Shown here piece by piece: positions 42,988 to 50,717 of a DNA stretch of 64,000 nt. The stretch comes from an uncultured Porphyromonadaceae bacterium (GTDB lineage: Bacteria; Bacteroidota; Bacteroidia; Bacteroidales; Muribaculaceae): positions 1-64,000 of the forward strand of contig CALAVE010000032.1 in NCBI GenBank assembly GCA_937892215.1. The letters are read 5' to 3'. Position numbers and translations under genes: made by a program. The notes beneath the pieces are model-generated. The model was not told where the DNA came from and did no database searches. It worked only from the letters and a program-made list of their open reading frames with translations. How positions within the stretch are numbered: position 1 is the first letter of the stretch; every line of letters begins with the position of its first letter.

Positions 42988-45165
42988 TTATCGGTTACGA
43001 TTCTCCATGATGAACGAGATAAGCATGTCGCAGTTGCTGATAAACGGTTCCACTTTTCCGTTGCGCATACGGTAATAGTTCGCCAGGTCGCTCATTGCCT
43101 TGTAATAGTGGCAGTTGGTGTTGTAGTGAACAATCTGGTTATACTGCTCGTCCCATGAATAGGTCATGTAGGGTTCACCGTAGGGGATGAATGCGATGGC
43201 ATAGATGCACTTCTGACGCAGAGTCTCGTCGTGGGTGCAAGCCTTGGCGCGTTTCAGCAGTTCGACGCTGGCAGCCATGAAGTCCTTTTCGCCGGTATAG
43301 CAGAGTGTGTCGTAAACGCTGCTGGCATAGCGTGTGAGGTACCAGCAGTCGCCCTTGTAACTCGCTTGGAAATAGAGGTTGGCCAGTTCGTAGAGGCTCT
43401 TGTCATCGTTCGGGTTTTGCTCCACGGCCTTTTCCAGCCGCAGTACGTCGTTGCAGAAGGTGAGTTTCTGATTCGTCCTCAAAGGCGCGTCAGCAGTATC
43501 GTCTTTACCCTCAAACGCGGCCCACGTGTCCACCACCTGGCGCTTGAACCAGCGTTCCACGTTGTAGTCGCGTCGGGCCATGTAGCGGCTGATGCCCTGC
43601 TGAGCCACATAACTTACCGGCACTTGTCCAACGTAAGAAAGCGCTTCGCTGAAGCGGCCTTCGCGCATCAGTTTGGTGCCTATACGGTCGGCGCAGAATG
43701 TGTTGTCGAGTGTGGTGTTTTGGCTGGCGAGCCATTTCTCCAGTTTCGTTTTACCGCCATTCTTGGTGAAGAGCGCGAACTCTTTCATCTGGTCGGCGCT
43801 GATGCTGTCCAGATAGTTCCCGAAGTCGCTGTAGAAATAGATGTCGGCATCATTCTGTCCGTCGAGTTTTTTTGAGAAGTTATGAAACATTCCGCTCAGA
43901 GCCAGGGCCAGGTTGGTGTTGCCCTGCTTAATGTAGCGTGGAGTGAGGTTGTCGTAAATTAGGTTGGTGGCCACTTCCAGGTAGTGGTTGCCGTCGAAGC
44001 CGTAGATGTTCTTGGTGCTGTACTGCCGATCCTCCTGCTTGGTTACACCTTGTAGCCACTGCAGTTCACTGAGCAGATAATTCTGGTATTTGTCACTGCT
44101 GTCGGCATTCTTGGTGCTAACCATCAGGCGGCACAGGCGCGCGTTGTCTTTCATGCGTTGTGTGCCTTTCATGCCCATGGCCTTGTCCAGTATCTTCATA
44201 GCCTCGTCGGTGTTGCCCAGGCGGTACTGAATCATGCCGGCAGCCGCTTGCCACATGGCAGGAGCGGTGGTTTTGCCGCTTTTCACAACCTGCTGCGCAA
44301 ATTCAGCGAAATTGCGCATATCGCGCACTTGTTCCTGGTAGTAGTCGTAGATTTCTTTCTCTTTGAAGTTGTGGTAATACTGTAGTTTGGAATCGGCATC
44401 ATCGGGCACGGTGTTCACAAAGTCCTGAACCAGGTAGATGAGGGTGGGGGAGTTGGGGTCGGCTTCATATTCGGTCTTGATCCCCGACAGGTTGCGTATG
44501 TCCTTGGCAAGCCACGCTATTGAAGCCATGTCGCCCATGTCGGCATACTCAGCCAGTGCCTCGCGTTTCTGCCCCACAGAGAGTAGCGACCATGCGTACA
44601 GGCCGCGAGCCATGTCCTTGTAAATGCTTTCGGGCAGCGTTTTCCCCTTGGTGTTCCAGTAGTTGATAACCGCTTGCGCTTCGCCCTGCTGCACCAGTGA
44701 GCGGACGTAAAGCAGGGCGTATTGCCCGTAGAGCCTGCTCCCGTGATAGTTAGCGGCCTTGAGCGCAATGTCTTTCATTACTTGGGTGCCCTCGTCCAGT
44801 GAGGTGCGGGTGGGGTAACTCCATGTGTCGCTCTCGCAGACGTGGTTGTAGTACTTGACAAGCAGGCGCAGGTAGGTGAGCATTTCGGTGTCGTTATGCT
44901 CGCGTGCGTAGCTGATGATTGGGTTTGATGACGTGTCGAAATCGGCCTCCCGGACCGACGACAAGTTATCGACCGACCATGCGTACACATTTTCACCGGC
45001 ATATTGCTGCCAGAAGTTGTACATTGGGGCCAGCCGGGCATCCGAGGCTTGGCTGCGGTTGAATACGCTGAAGACGTAGTAATTGGGTCTTCCCCACGGT
45101 CCGCAAGCCAGCGATGTCACCCAGGCAGTGACAGCCAGTAAGCTAATTGTGATAAATCTTTTCAT
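42988..45165 (-). CDS. Large Bacteroidales lipoprotein with helical repeats, unknown function
   Basis: A 725-residue lipoprotein: signal peptide with lipobox SLAC and lipidated Cys21, directly followed by GPWGRPNYYVFSVFNR. The CGP...YYVFSVF opening is a pattern I associate with a Bacteroidales family of unknown function. The remainder is helical and TPR/SEL1-like in rhythm (KALDKAMGMKG, LANLYFQASYKGD). Its start lies inside the end of the upstream lipoprotein gene (23-bp overlap), so the pair is translated from one message and probably works together at the envelope. Confidence 0.75.
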   Translation of the reverse strand: MKRFITISLLAVTAWVTSLACGPWGRPNYYVFSVFNRSQASDARLAPMYNFWQQYAGENVYAWSVDNLSSVREADFDTSSNPIISYAREHNDTEMLTYLRLLVKYYNHVCESDTWSYPTRTSLDEGTQVMKDIALKAANYHGSRLYGQYALLYVRSLVQQGEAQAVINYWNTKGKTLPESIYKDMARGLYAWSLLSVGQKREALAEYADMGDMASIAWLAKDIRNLSGIKTEYEADPNSPTLIYLVQDFVNTVPDDADSKLQYYHNFKEKEIYDYYQEQVRDMRNFAEFAQQVVKSGKTTAPAMWQAAAGMIQYRLGNTDEAMKILDKAMGMKGTQRMKDNARLCRLMVSTKNADSSDKYQNYLLSELQWLQGVTKQEDRQYSTKNIYGFDGNHYLEVATNLIYDNLTPRYIKQGNTNLALALSGMFHNFSKKLDGQNDADIYFYSDFGNYLDSISADQMKEFALFTKNGGKTKLEKWLASQNTTLDNTFCADRIGTKLMREGRFSEALSYVGQVPVSYVAQQGISRYMARRDYNVERWFKRQVVDTWAAFEGKDDTADAPLRTNQKLTFCNDVLRLEKAVEQNPNDDKSLYELANLYFQASYKGDCWYLTRYASSVYDTLCYTGEKDFMAASVELLKRAKACTHDETLRQKCIYAIAFIPYGEPYMTYSWDEQYNQIVHYNTNCHYYKAMSDLANYYRMRNGKVEPFISNCDMLISFIMENRNR

Positions 45166-46195
45166 AAAAGTCAGTATTATAAAGTTTCAAATATTTGCTG
45201 TTTAGGCTGTATAGGATAACCTGTGCGTTGATTTCGGGCCGATGTTTGGCCAGTTCGCGCTGTGTGTTGAGAATCACCTCTGCACCGGGGCGCGCCACTA
45301 TCACACTGTCGCCCACGTTGATTCTTACGGCGGCACTGCCGTCGCTGTTATATTCGGGCATGTCGCTACTGCTTATGGCCAGATACTTGCCGTTGCCGGC
45401 TTTCTTGTATTTTGAGCCGTCGGAGAGATGAGCATCGTAGAGTATTGCCTTGAAATCGTGGCCGTCATAGAGCAGGTTCCACTCAAAGCAGGGGAATGCT
45501 GCACACAGCGGCAAGTCGTATGAATCCAGGAACTTGAGGTAAGGTGCCACGTGGTTCTGGTCCAGAATGGGATTGGTACCGTCCGGTTTACGCACATTGC
45601 CGGTGTTGTACACCATCAGTGCCCCGTAGTCAGCAGGCGGTGGCGGCATGTTGAGTTGGTGCAGGCGAATCGTTGCCGATGTGCGCCATCCTTTTGCGGC
45701 GGCGTAATCGCGGATGTTTTTGAGCAGGGCATAGAACGTCGTCATCGACGATGCGGTCCAGTCGCAGTCGATCTGCAGTTCCCGAACTCCGCTCACATTG
45801 TGGGTCTCGCACATCTGCGCCACTCGCGCCACCAGCAGTTCGGCCAGGTGGGCGGTGTCGGCTTGCAGGCAGTTTTCCACGATGAACACGGTGGGAACGA
45901 TTTCCACGCCGACGGGAACCGAGTCGAGGCCGGTGATGGTGGCGTTTGGCATGGGCGAGCCGCCGCGGAGCACCACATCGAAGTAGCGCACGAACATCTT
46001 TTCCACGCCGTGCTGCTTCAGGAACGCGCGTTCCTCGTCGTCCAGGTTCAGGCTGGTGCGCCAGTAGTACACGGCAGCCTTCTTGGCGTCGGGCACAGCG
46101 TCGTGCCTATGTTTGCAACCGCAAAGTAGCACAGTGGCAATCAAGATAATGCTTATGAGTACTCTACTTTTCACGATTCCGTCATATTTGTCCAA
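45143..46195 (-). CDS. Lipoprotein of unknown function paired with the 42988 gene
   Basis: A 350-residue lipoprotein with lipobox LCGC and lipidated Cys27. The body has an alternating pattern (VYYWRTSLNLDDEERAFL, KMFVRYFDVV, GVRELQIDCDWT, GALMVYNTGN) that suggests a TIM-barrel-like fold of the glycoside-hydrolase or polysaccharide-related kind. I cannot assign a family or confirm catalytic residues. It overlaps the next lipoprotein gene by 23 bp in a different frame. A promoter (CAAATTTA on the plus strand at 46199-46206) abuts the start, giving a nearly leaderless message. Confidence 0.72.
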   Translation of the reverse strand: MDKYDGIVKSRVLISIILIATVLLCGCKHRHDAVPDAKKAAVYYWRTSLNLDDEERAFLKQHGVEKMFVRYFDVVLRGGSPMPNATITGLDSVPVGVEIVPTVFIVENCLQADTAHLAELLVARVAQMCETHNVSGVRELQIDCDWTASSMTTFYALLKNIRDYAAAKGWRTSATIRLHQLNMPPPPADYGALMVYNTGNVRKPDGTNPILDQNHVAPYLKFLDSYDLPLCAAFPCFEWNLLYDGHDFKAILYDAHLSDGSKYKKAGNGKYLAISSSDMPEYNSDGSAAVRINVGDSVIVARPGAEVILNTQRELAKHRPEINAQVILYSLNSKYLKLYNTDFYEKIYHN

Positions 46196-46198
46196 TTA

Positions 46199-46230
46199 CA
46201 AATTTACGAACTAAATCCATATTCCACCAA
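46199..46230 (-). promoter_or_regulatory. Promoter of the lipoprotein pair
   Basis: TAAATTTG (46206-46199) lies only 3 bp before the ATG at 46195, with TTG about 21 bp upstream (46230-46228). Transcription from it would start at or within the first codons, so either the message is leaderless or the true start codon is further in. Confidence 0.45.
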
Positions 46231-46774
46231 AAATCCGCCTTTTTTTTGAAAACTTTTTTGGTTTTAGGTGTTTGCTTTAGGATGGCGAAGGCGAGTTGTG
46301 ATTTGTGATTTCTTTTGGTCTCAGCTAATTTGATGTGATTCCTTGTTGTAGATAAGGCGGCTCTGTATTCCGATAAAACCGATTTGCCGCCAACACGTCA
46401 AATTATCTATAGTATAACTCGTAATGAAGGATGGGGAAAGGTTCAGATTATAACTCATTTGAAATGTGTTGAATTAATCCTTGCTCAAAGAGAACAAATA
46501 TTGCTCTAATTTGCTTCTGCAACAGTTTTTGTGGAGTTGTGCCCCATTCGGCATAGCACTTTTACTGTTGCATCAATTTCTAAATTTCATTCTAATAATC
46601 ATCAAGCCTTTCTTTCTGCTCATATGGCCGCGGAAGGGCATTATGAAGTTAAGGACACCTGCATTTGCTGCGTTTTTCAAGCAGAGTGTGCCCATCCAGA
46701 TTTATACAAATTGTTGTTATAATGAATCTTATGTGCAAGAAATTTCCGGCAGGGAATTTATGGGGCGGTTTTTA
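46231..46774. other. Gene-free 540-bp stretch
   Basis: No convincing gene. A 57-codon open stretch (about 46345-46508, plus strand, ending QREQILL-stop) reads like protein (SDKTDLPPTRQIIYSITRNEG) but lacks a start codon. Small ORFs at 46481-46825 and 46531-46722 look random. Possibly a decayed gene. Confidence 0.4.
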
Positions 46775-46830
46775 TTGTTGTTTGCCCAAAAATTGCTAAC
46801 TTTGTCACTCTTAAAGCGACACTGAGTGTC
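46775..46830 (+). promoter_or_regulatory. Promoter of the etf operon with downstream palindrome
   Basis: TTG (46775-46777), 19-bp spacer, TAACTTTG (46797-46804). A perfect palindrome GACACT-G-AGTGTC (46818-46830) lies just after the expected start point and could be a repressor site. The near-identical GACGCTGAGTGTC is at 5773-5785. Confidence 0.7.
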
Positions 46831-46872
46831 ACTACTATTGCAAATAACAGTAAATAACATAAAAAAAGAATT

Positions 46873-47745
46873 ATGAGCTTAAACATCATTGTGCTGGCCA
46901 AGCAAGTGCCAGACACGCGAAATGTGGGGAAGGACGCTATGAAGGCCGACGGCACCATTAACCGTGCCGCCCTTCCGGCAATCTTTAACCCCGAGGACCT
47001 TAATGCCCTGGAGCAGGCTTTGCAACTGAAAGACGCTCATCCGGGCTCTACTATCACACTTGTGACTATGGGTCTGCCTCGCAGCGCCGAGATGGTGCGC
47101 GAGTGCCTGTACCGCGGCGGTGACGACGGCGTGGTTCTTACCGACCGTCCGTTGGGTGGTGCCGACACACTGGCTACTTCTTATTCGCTGGCGCAGACCA
47201 TTCGCAAGATTGGCAAGTATGACATCATCATAGGCGGCCGTCAGGCTATCGATGGCGACACGGCTCAGGTGGGTCCGCAGATTGCCGAGAAGTTGGGGCT
47301 GCCGCAGGTCACTTATGCCGAGGAAATTAAGGTTGACAATGGGGTGGCTACAATTAAGCGCCGCATTGAGCGCGGATTTGAGAAGGTGGAATGTCCACTG
47401 CCTCTGGTGGTTACCGTTAACGGCTCGGCCGATGCATGCCGCCCTCGTAACGCAAAACTGATACAGAAGTTTAAGTATGCCGTCACTCCCAGCGAAAAGG
47501 CCGCTCTCTCGCCTGAGCGTCAGGCTCTGGTGGATGCTCGTCCTTATCTGGCTATCAAGGAGTGGGGCGTAAAGGATATCGACGCCGACCCGCAACAGAT
47601 AGGTCTTCCGGGCTCGCCCACCAAGGTGAAGACTGTGGTGAACGTTGTGTTCCAGGCCAAGGAAAGCAAGCGGATCGAAGGAGATAACGACACCGAAGTG
47701 GAATCTCTTGTTAAAGAACTTATCGCCGACCACATCATCGGCTAA
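46873..47745 (+). CDS. etfB: Electron transfer flavoprotein beta subunit
   Basis: A 290-residue EtfB/FixA protein: IIVLAKQVPDT at the N terminus, NPEDLNALEQALQLKD, and the signature GGRQAIDGDTAQVGPQIAEKLGLPQVTYA (about residues 118-146). It forms a heterodimer with the EtfA encoded 22 bp downstream and passes electrons from the acyl-CoA dehydrogenase. The DGDTAQVGPQ region is of the kind seen in bifurcating butyryl-CoA dehydrogenase Etfs, but that is only suggestive. First gene of a three-gene operon behind a strong promoter. Confidence 0.93.
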   Translation: MSLNIIVLAKQVPDTRNVGKDAMKADGTINRAALPAIFNPEDLNALEQALQLKDAHPGSTITLVTMGLPRSAEMVRECLYRGGDDGVVLTDRPLGGADTLATSYSLAQTIRKIGKYDIIIGGRQAIDGDTAQVGPQIAEKLGLPQVTYAEEIKVDNGVATIKRRIERGFEKVECPLPLVVTVNGSADACRPRNAKLIQKFKYAVTPSEKAALSPERQALVDARPYLAIKEWGVKDIDADPQQIGLPGSPTKVKTVVNVVFQAKESKRIEGDNDTEVESLVKELIADHIIG

Positions 47746-47767
47746 TCACCATTAAAATTCAATCATT

Positions 47768-48796
47768 ATGACCGATAAAAACAATCTTATAGTATATTGC
47801 GAGTACGACGAGGGTAGGGTAGCCGACGTCAGTCTGGAACTGCTCACCAAGGGTCGTTCTCTCGCCACACAACTCGGCGTGAAACTCGAAGCCGTTGTGC
47901 TGGGCGATAAGTTGGAAGGAGTGGAAACGCAACTGTTCCCCTACGGTGTGGACGTGGTTTACAAGATGGAGGATAGCCGCCTGTTCCCTTACACTTCTCT
48001 GCCTCACGCTTCGGCTGTGATTAACCTTTTCCGTGAGATAGAGCCGCAGGTTTGCCTCATGGGCGCCACCACTATAGGTCGCGACCTGGGTCCGCGCGTG
48101 TCATCGTGCCTTCACAGCGGACTTACTGCCGACTGCACATCGCTTGAGATTGGTGACCACACCGACCCCGTGACCAAGAAAGAGTACACGAACCTGCTCT
48201 ATCAGATTCGCCCGGCATTCGGCGGCAATATCGTTGCCACCATCGTCAATCCAGAGCACCGTCCTCAGATGGCTACCGTGCGTGAGGGTGTGATGAAGAA
48301 GGAAATCTTCAATCCCGATTACAAGGGCGAGGTGATCAGCCTCGACGCTGAGAAATATGTGGACCCGGCAAGTTACGTGGTGAAAATCATCGACCGTGAG
48401 ATTGAGAAATCCAAGGTTAACATCAAGAATTCTCCCATTATCGTGGCCGGTGGCTACGGTGTGGGAAGCAAGGAGAATTTCTCCCTTATCTTTGACCTGG
48501 CCAATGTGCTCGGTGGTGAAGTGGGTGCAAGCCGCGCAGCCGTGGATGCCGGCTTCGTGGAGCATGACCGCCAGATAGGGCAGACGGGTGTTACCGTGCG
48601 CCCCAAACTCTATATCGCTTGCGGTATCTCGGGCCAGATTCAGCACGTTGCCGGAATGAACGAGAGTTCTATCATCGTTTCCATTAATAGCGACCCCAAT
48701 GCTCCCATTAACGACATTGCCGACTATGTTATTACCGGTGACCTTGAGGAAGTTATCCCCAAACTCATAAAGTATTACAAGAAGAACAGCAAATAA
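47768..48796 (+). CDS. etfA: Electron transfer flavoprotein alpha subunit
   Basis: A 342-residue EtfA/FixB protein. The N-terminal domain is followed by the C-terminal FAD-binding domain with GGYGVGSKENFSLI, GASRAAVDAGF, RQIGQTGVTVRPKLYIACGISG (FAD signature) and INSDPNAPINDIADYVITGD. It holds FAD and receives or passes electrons in the acyl-CoA dehydrogenase step. Placed 22 bp after etfB and 39 bp before the dehydrogenase gene, it is clearly the middle of the operon. Confidence 0.95.
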   Translation: MTDKNNLIVYCEYDEGRVADVSLELLTKGRSLATQLGVKLEAVVLGDKLEGVETQLFPYGVDVVYKMEDSRLFPYTSLPHASAVINLFREIEPQVCLMGATTIGRDLGPRVSSCLHSGLTADCTSLEIGDHTDPVTKKEYTNLLYQIRPAFGGNIVATIVNPEHRPQMATVREGVMKKEIFNPDYKGEVISLDAEKYVDPASYVVKIIDREIEKSKVNIKNSPIIVAGGYGVGSKENFSLIFDLANVLGGEVGASRAAVDAGFVEHDRQIGQTGVTVRPKLYIACGISGQIQHVAGMNESSIIVSINSDPNAPINDIADYVITGDLEEVIPKLIKYYKKNSK

Positions 48797-48835
48797 TCCG
48801 GTTTGCTCTTGTCTAATCAATAAAAACGAAGTAAA

Positions 48836-50542
48836 ATGGCAAATTTTTTCAATGACAATAAGGCTCTTCGCTACCACCTGCATCATCCGCTGATGGAAAA
48901 GATAGTGGCGATGAAAGAACGTGATTACACCGAGGCCGAGCAATTTGATTACGCGCCTGTTGACTACAACGACGCTATGGATTCCTACGAGAAAATCCTG
49001 GAAATAACCGGCGAGATTTGCGCTGAGACCATCGCGCCCAACGCTGAGAGCGTTGACAAGGAAGGTCCTCATCACAGCGACGGCCATGTGGCTTACGCGT
49101 CCAAGACTTGTGAGAATCTCGACATCACCCGCAAGGCAGGGCTCTACGGCGTGTCGATGCCGAGGCGTTTCGGCGGACTGAATATCCCCAATACCACCTT
49201 CTCCATGATGAGCGAGATGATTGCTCAGGCCGATGCCGGTTTCCAGAATATTTGGAGTTTGCAGAGTTGTATCGACACTCTCTATGAGGCTGGTGATGAG
49301 GAGCAGTTCCAGCGTTACATCCCGCGCATCTGTGCCGGTGAAACCATGTCGATGGACCTCACCGAGCCCGATGCCGGCAGCGACCTGCAGAGCGTTATGC
49401 TCAAGGCTACCGAGGCCGAGGACGGCACGTGGCGGCTCAACGGTGTGAAGCGTTTCATCACCAACGGTGACAGCGACCTGCATCTGGTGCTCGCACGCAG
49501 CGAGGAGGGTAGCAAGGACGGCCGCGGTCTGTCCATGTTTATCTACGACAAGCGAAATGGTGGCGTGACTGTGCGCCGCATTGAGGACAAGATGGGCATT
49601 CACGGAAGCCCCACTTGCGAACTTGTCTTCAAGAACGCTAAGGCCGAACTGTGCGGCTCTCGCCGTTTCGGACTCATCAAGTATGTGATGTCGCTCATGA
49701 ATGGCGCCCGTTTGGGTATCACCGCGCAGAGCGTTGGTCTGAGTCAGGCCGCCTACAACGAGGCCGTGGATTACGCGCGCAGCCGTCAGCAGTTTGGCAA
49801 GCCCATCATCCAATTCCCGGCTGTGGCCGAAATGATTGCCAACATCAAGGCTCGTCTCGACGCGTCGCGCGCCATCCTTTACGAAACCGCGCGCTTTGTG
49901 GATATCTACAAGATTTGGGAGCAGATTGCCCGTGAGCGTCCGCTCACACTTGAGGAGAAGCAGGAAATGAAGAAGTACAACCGTCTGGCCGATGCTTTCA
50001 CCCCAATGGCGAAAGGCTTCACTTCGGAGTATGCTAACTATAATGCTTACGACTGCATCCAGATTCACGGCGGTTCGGGCTTTATGCGCGACTACACCTG
50101 CGAGCGACTCTACCGCGATGCGCGCATCATGAACATCTACGAAGGCACCACTCAGTTGCAGGTTGTGGCAGCCATCCGCCACGTCACCACCGGCGCTTAC
50201 CTGGCGCAGATTCAGGAGTATGCCGCTCGTCAGTACGCCGAGGAACTGCAGCCTCAGGTGGCCAAGTTGCAGGCTATGACCGAACTCTATGCTCAGGCTG
50301 TTGAGTCCGTTAAGGCTGCTAACGACCCTGAATATGTCACTTTCCACGCACGCCGCATGGTGGAGATGGCCGGCCACATCATCATGGGCTATCTCCTTGT
50401 GGGTGATGCCACTAACGAGCCCGACCTGTTCCTCAAGTCGGCTAAGGTGTATGTTAACATGGGTGAAGCCGAGGTTACTCGCCACCATAAGTTCATCACT
50501 TCGCTCAATCCGGCCGACGTTAGCGCCTACGTGGCTGAGTGA
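48836..50542 (+). CDS. Acyl-CoA dehydrogenase (Etf-coupled)
   Basis: A 568-residue flavoenzyme. N-terminal helical domain, middle beta domain (MDLTEPDAGSDLQSV, GVKRFITNGD), C-terminal helical domain with CIQIHGGSGFMRDYTCERLYRDARI and the catalytic base Glu in MNIYEGTTQLQ, plus a C-terminal extension of about 150 residues that makes it longer than the 380-residue short-chain type. It oxidises an acyl-CoA (or reduces enoyl-CoA) and exchanges electrons with the EtfBA encoded just upstream. Such operons in Bacteroidales may serve short-chain or branched-chain acyl metabolism; the substrate is unknown. Confidence 0.92.
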   Translation: MANFFNDNKALRYHLHHPLMEKIVAMKERDYTEAEQFDYAPVDYNDAMDSYEKILEITGEICAETIAPNAESVDKEGPHHSDGHVAYASKTCENLDITRKAGLYGVSMPRRFGGLNIPNTTFSMMSEMIAQADAGFQNIWSLQSCIDTLYEAGDEEQFQRYIPRICAGETMSMDLTEPDAGSDLQSVMLKATEAEDGTWRLNGVKRFITNGDSDLHLVLARSEEGSKDGRGLSMFIYDKRNGGVTVRRIEDKMGIHGSPTCELVFKNAKAELCGSRRFGLIKYVMSLMNGARLGITAQSVGLSQAAYNEAVDYARSRQQFGKPIIQFPAVAEMIANIKARLDASRAILYETARFVDIYKIWEQIARERPLTLEEKQEMKKYNRLADAFTPMAKGFTSEYANYNAYDCIQIHGGSGFMRDYTCERLYRDARIMNIYEGTTQLQVVAAIRHVTTGAYLAQIQEYAARQYAEELQPQVAKLQAMTELYAQAVESVKAANDPEYVTFHARRMVEMAGHIIMGYLLVGDATNEPDLFLKSAKVYVNMGEAEVTRHHKFITSLNPADVSAYVAE

Positions 50543-50563
50543 TTTTGCTAACCATATAATTGG

Positions 50564-50591
50564 GTCGGGGAGTCAATATGGCTTTCCCGAC
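50564..50591 (+). terminator. Terminator of the etf operon
   Basis: GTCGGGGA (50564-50571) pairs with TTCCCGAC (50584-50591) including one wobble, followed by TCAAATTTTAT. It lies 22 bp after the dehydrogenase stop. Confidence 0.7.
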
Positions 50592-50635
50592 TCAAATTTT
50601 ATGTGGGAAATCTGCTTTATTACTGCGCTTTTTTG

Positions 50636-50643
50636 TAAATTTG
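50636..50643 (+). promoter_or_regulatory. -7 box of the DPP4 gene
   Basis: TAAATTTG, a perfect -7 element, 74 bp before the ATG at 50718. No clear -33 TTG at the right distance. Confidence 0.5.
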
Positions 50644-50717
50644 CACTGAGGTGCTCTTGGCGAATGTCGGTATGCTGCCTCGCAGACAGAGTTATTCACT
50701 AATTTATTCCAACGACT

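Noticed and set aside
46481..46825. 114-codon plus-strand frame before etfB
   Set aside because: It overlaps the etf promoter, is rich in hydrophobic and random residues, and has no family resemblance or ribosome-binding context.
48101..50488. 795-codon open frame on the minus strand opposite etfA and the acyl-CoA dehydrogenase gene
   Set aside because: It lies entirely antisense to two clearly recognised enzymes and its translation is His/Val/Leu-rich with no domain. It is a by-product of codon bias.
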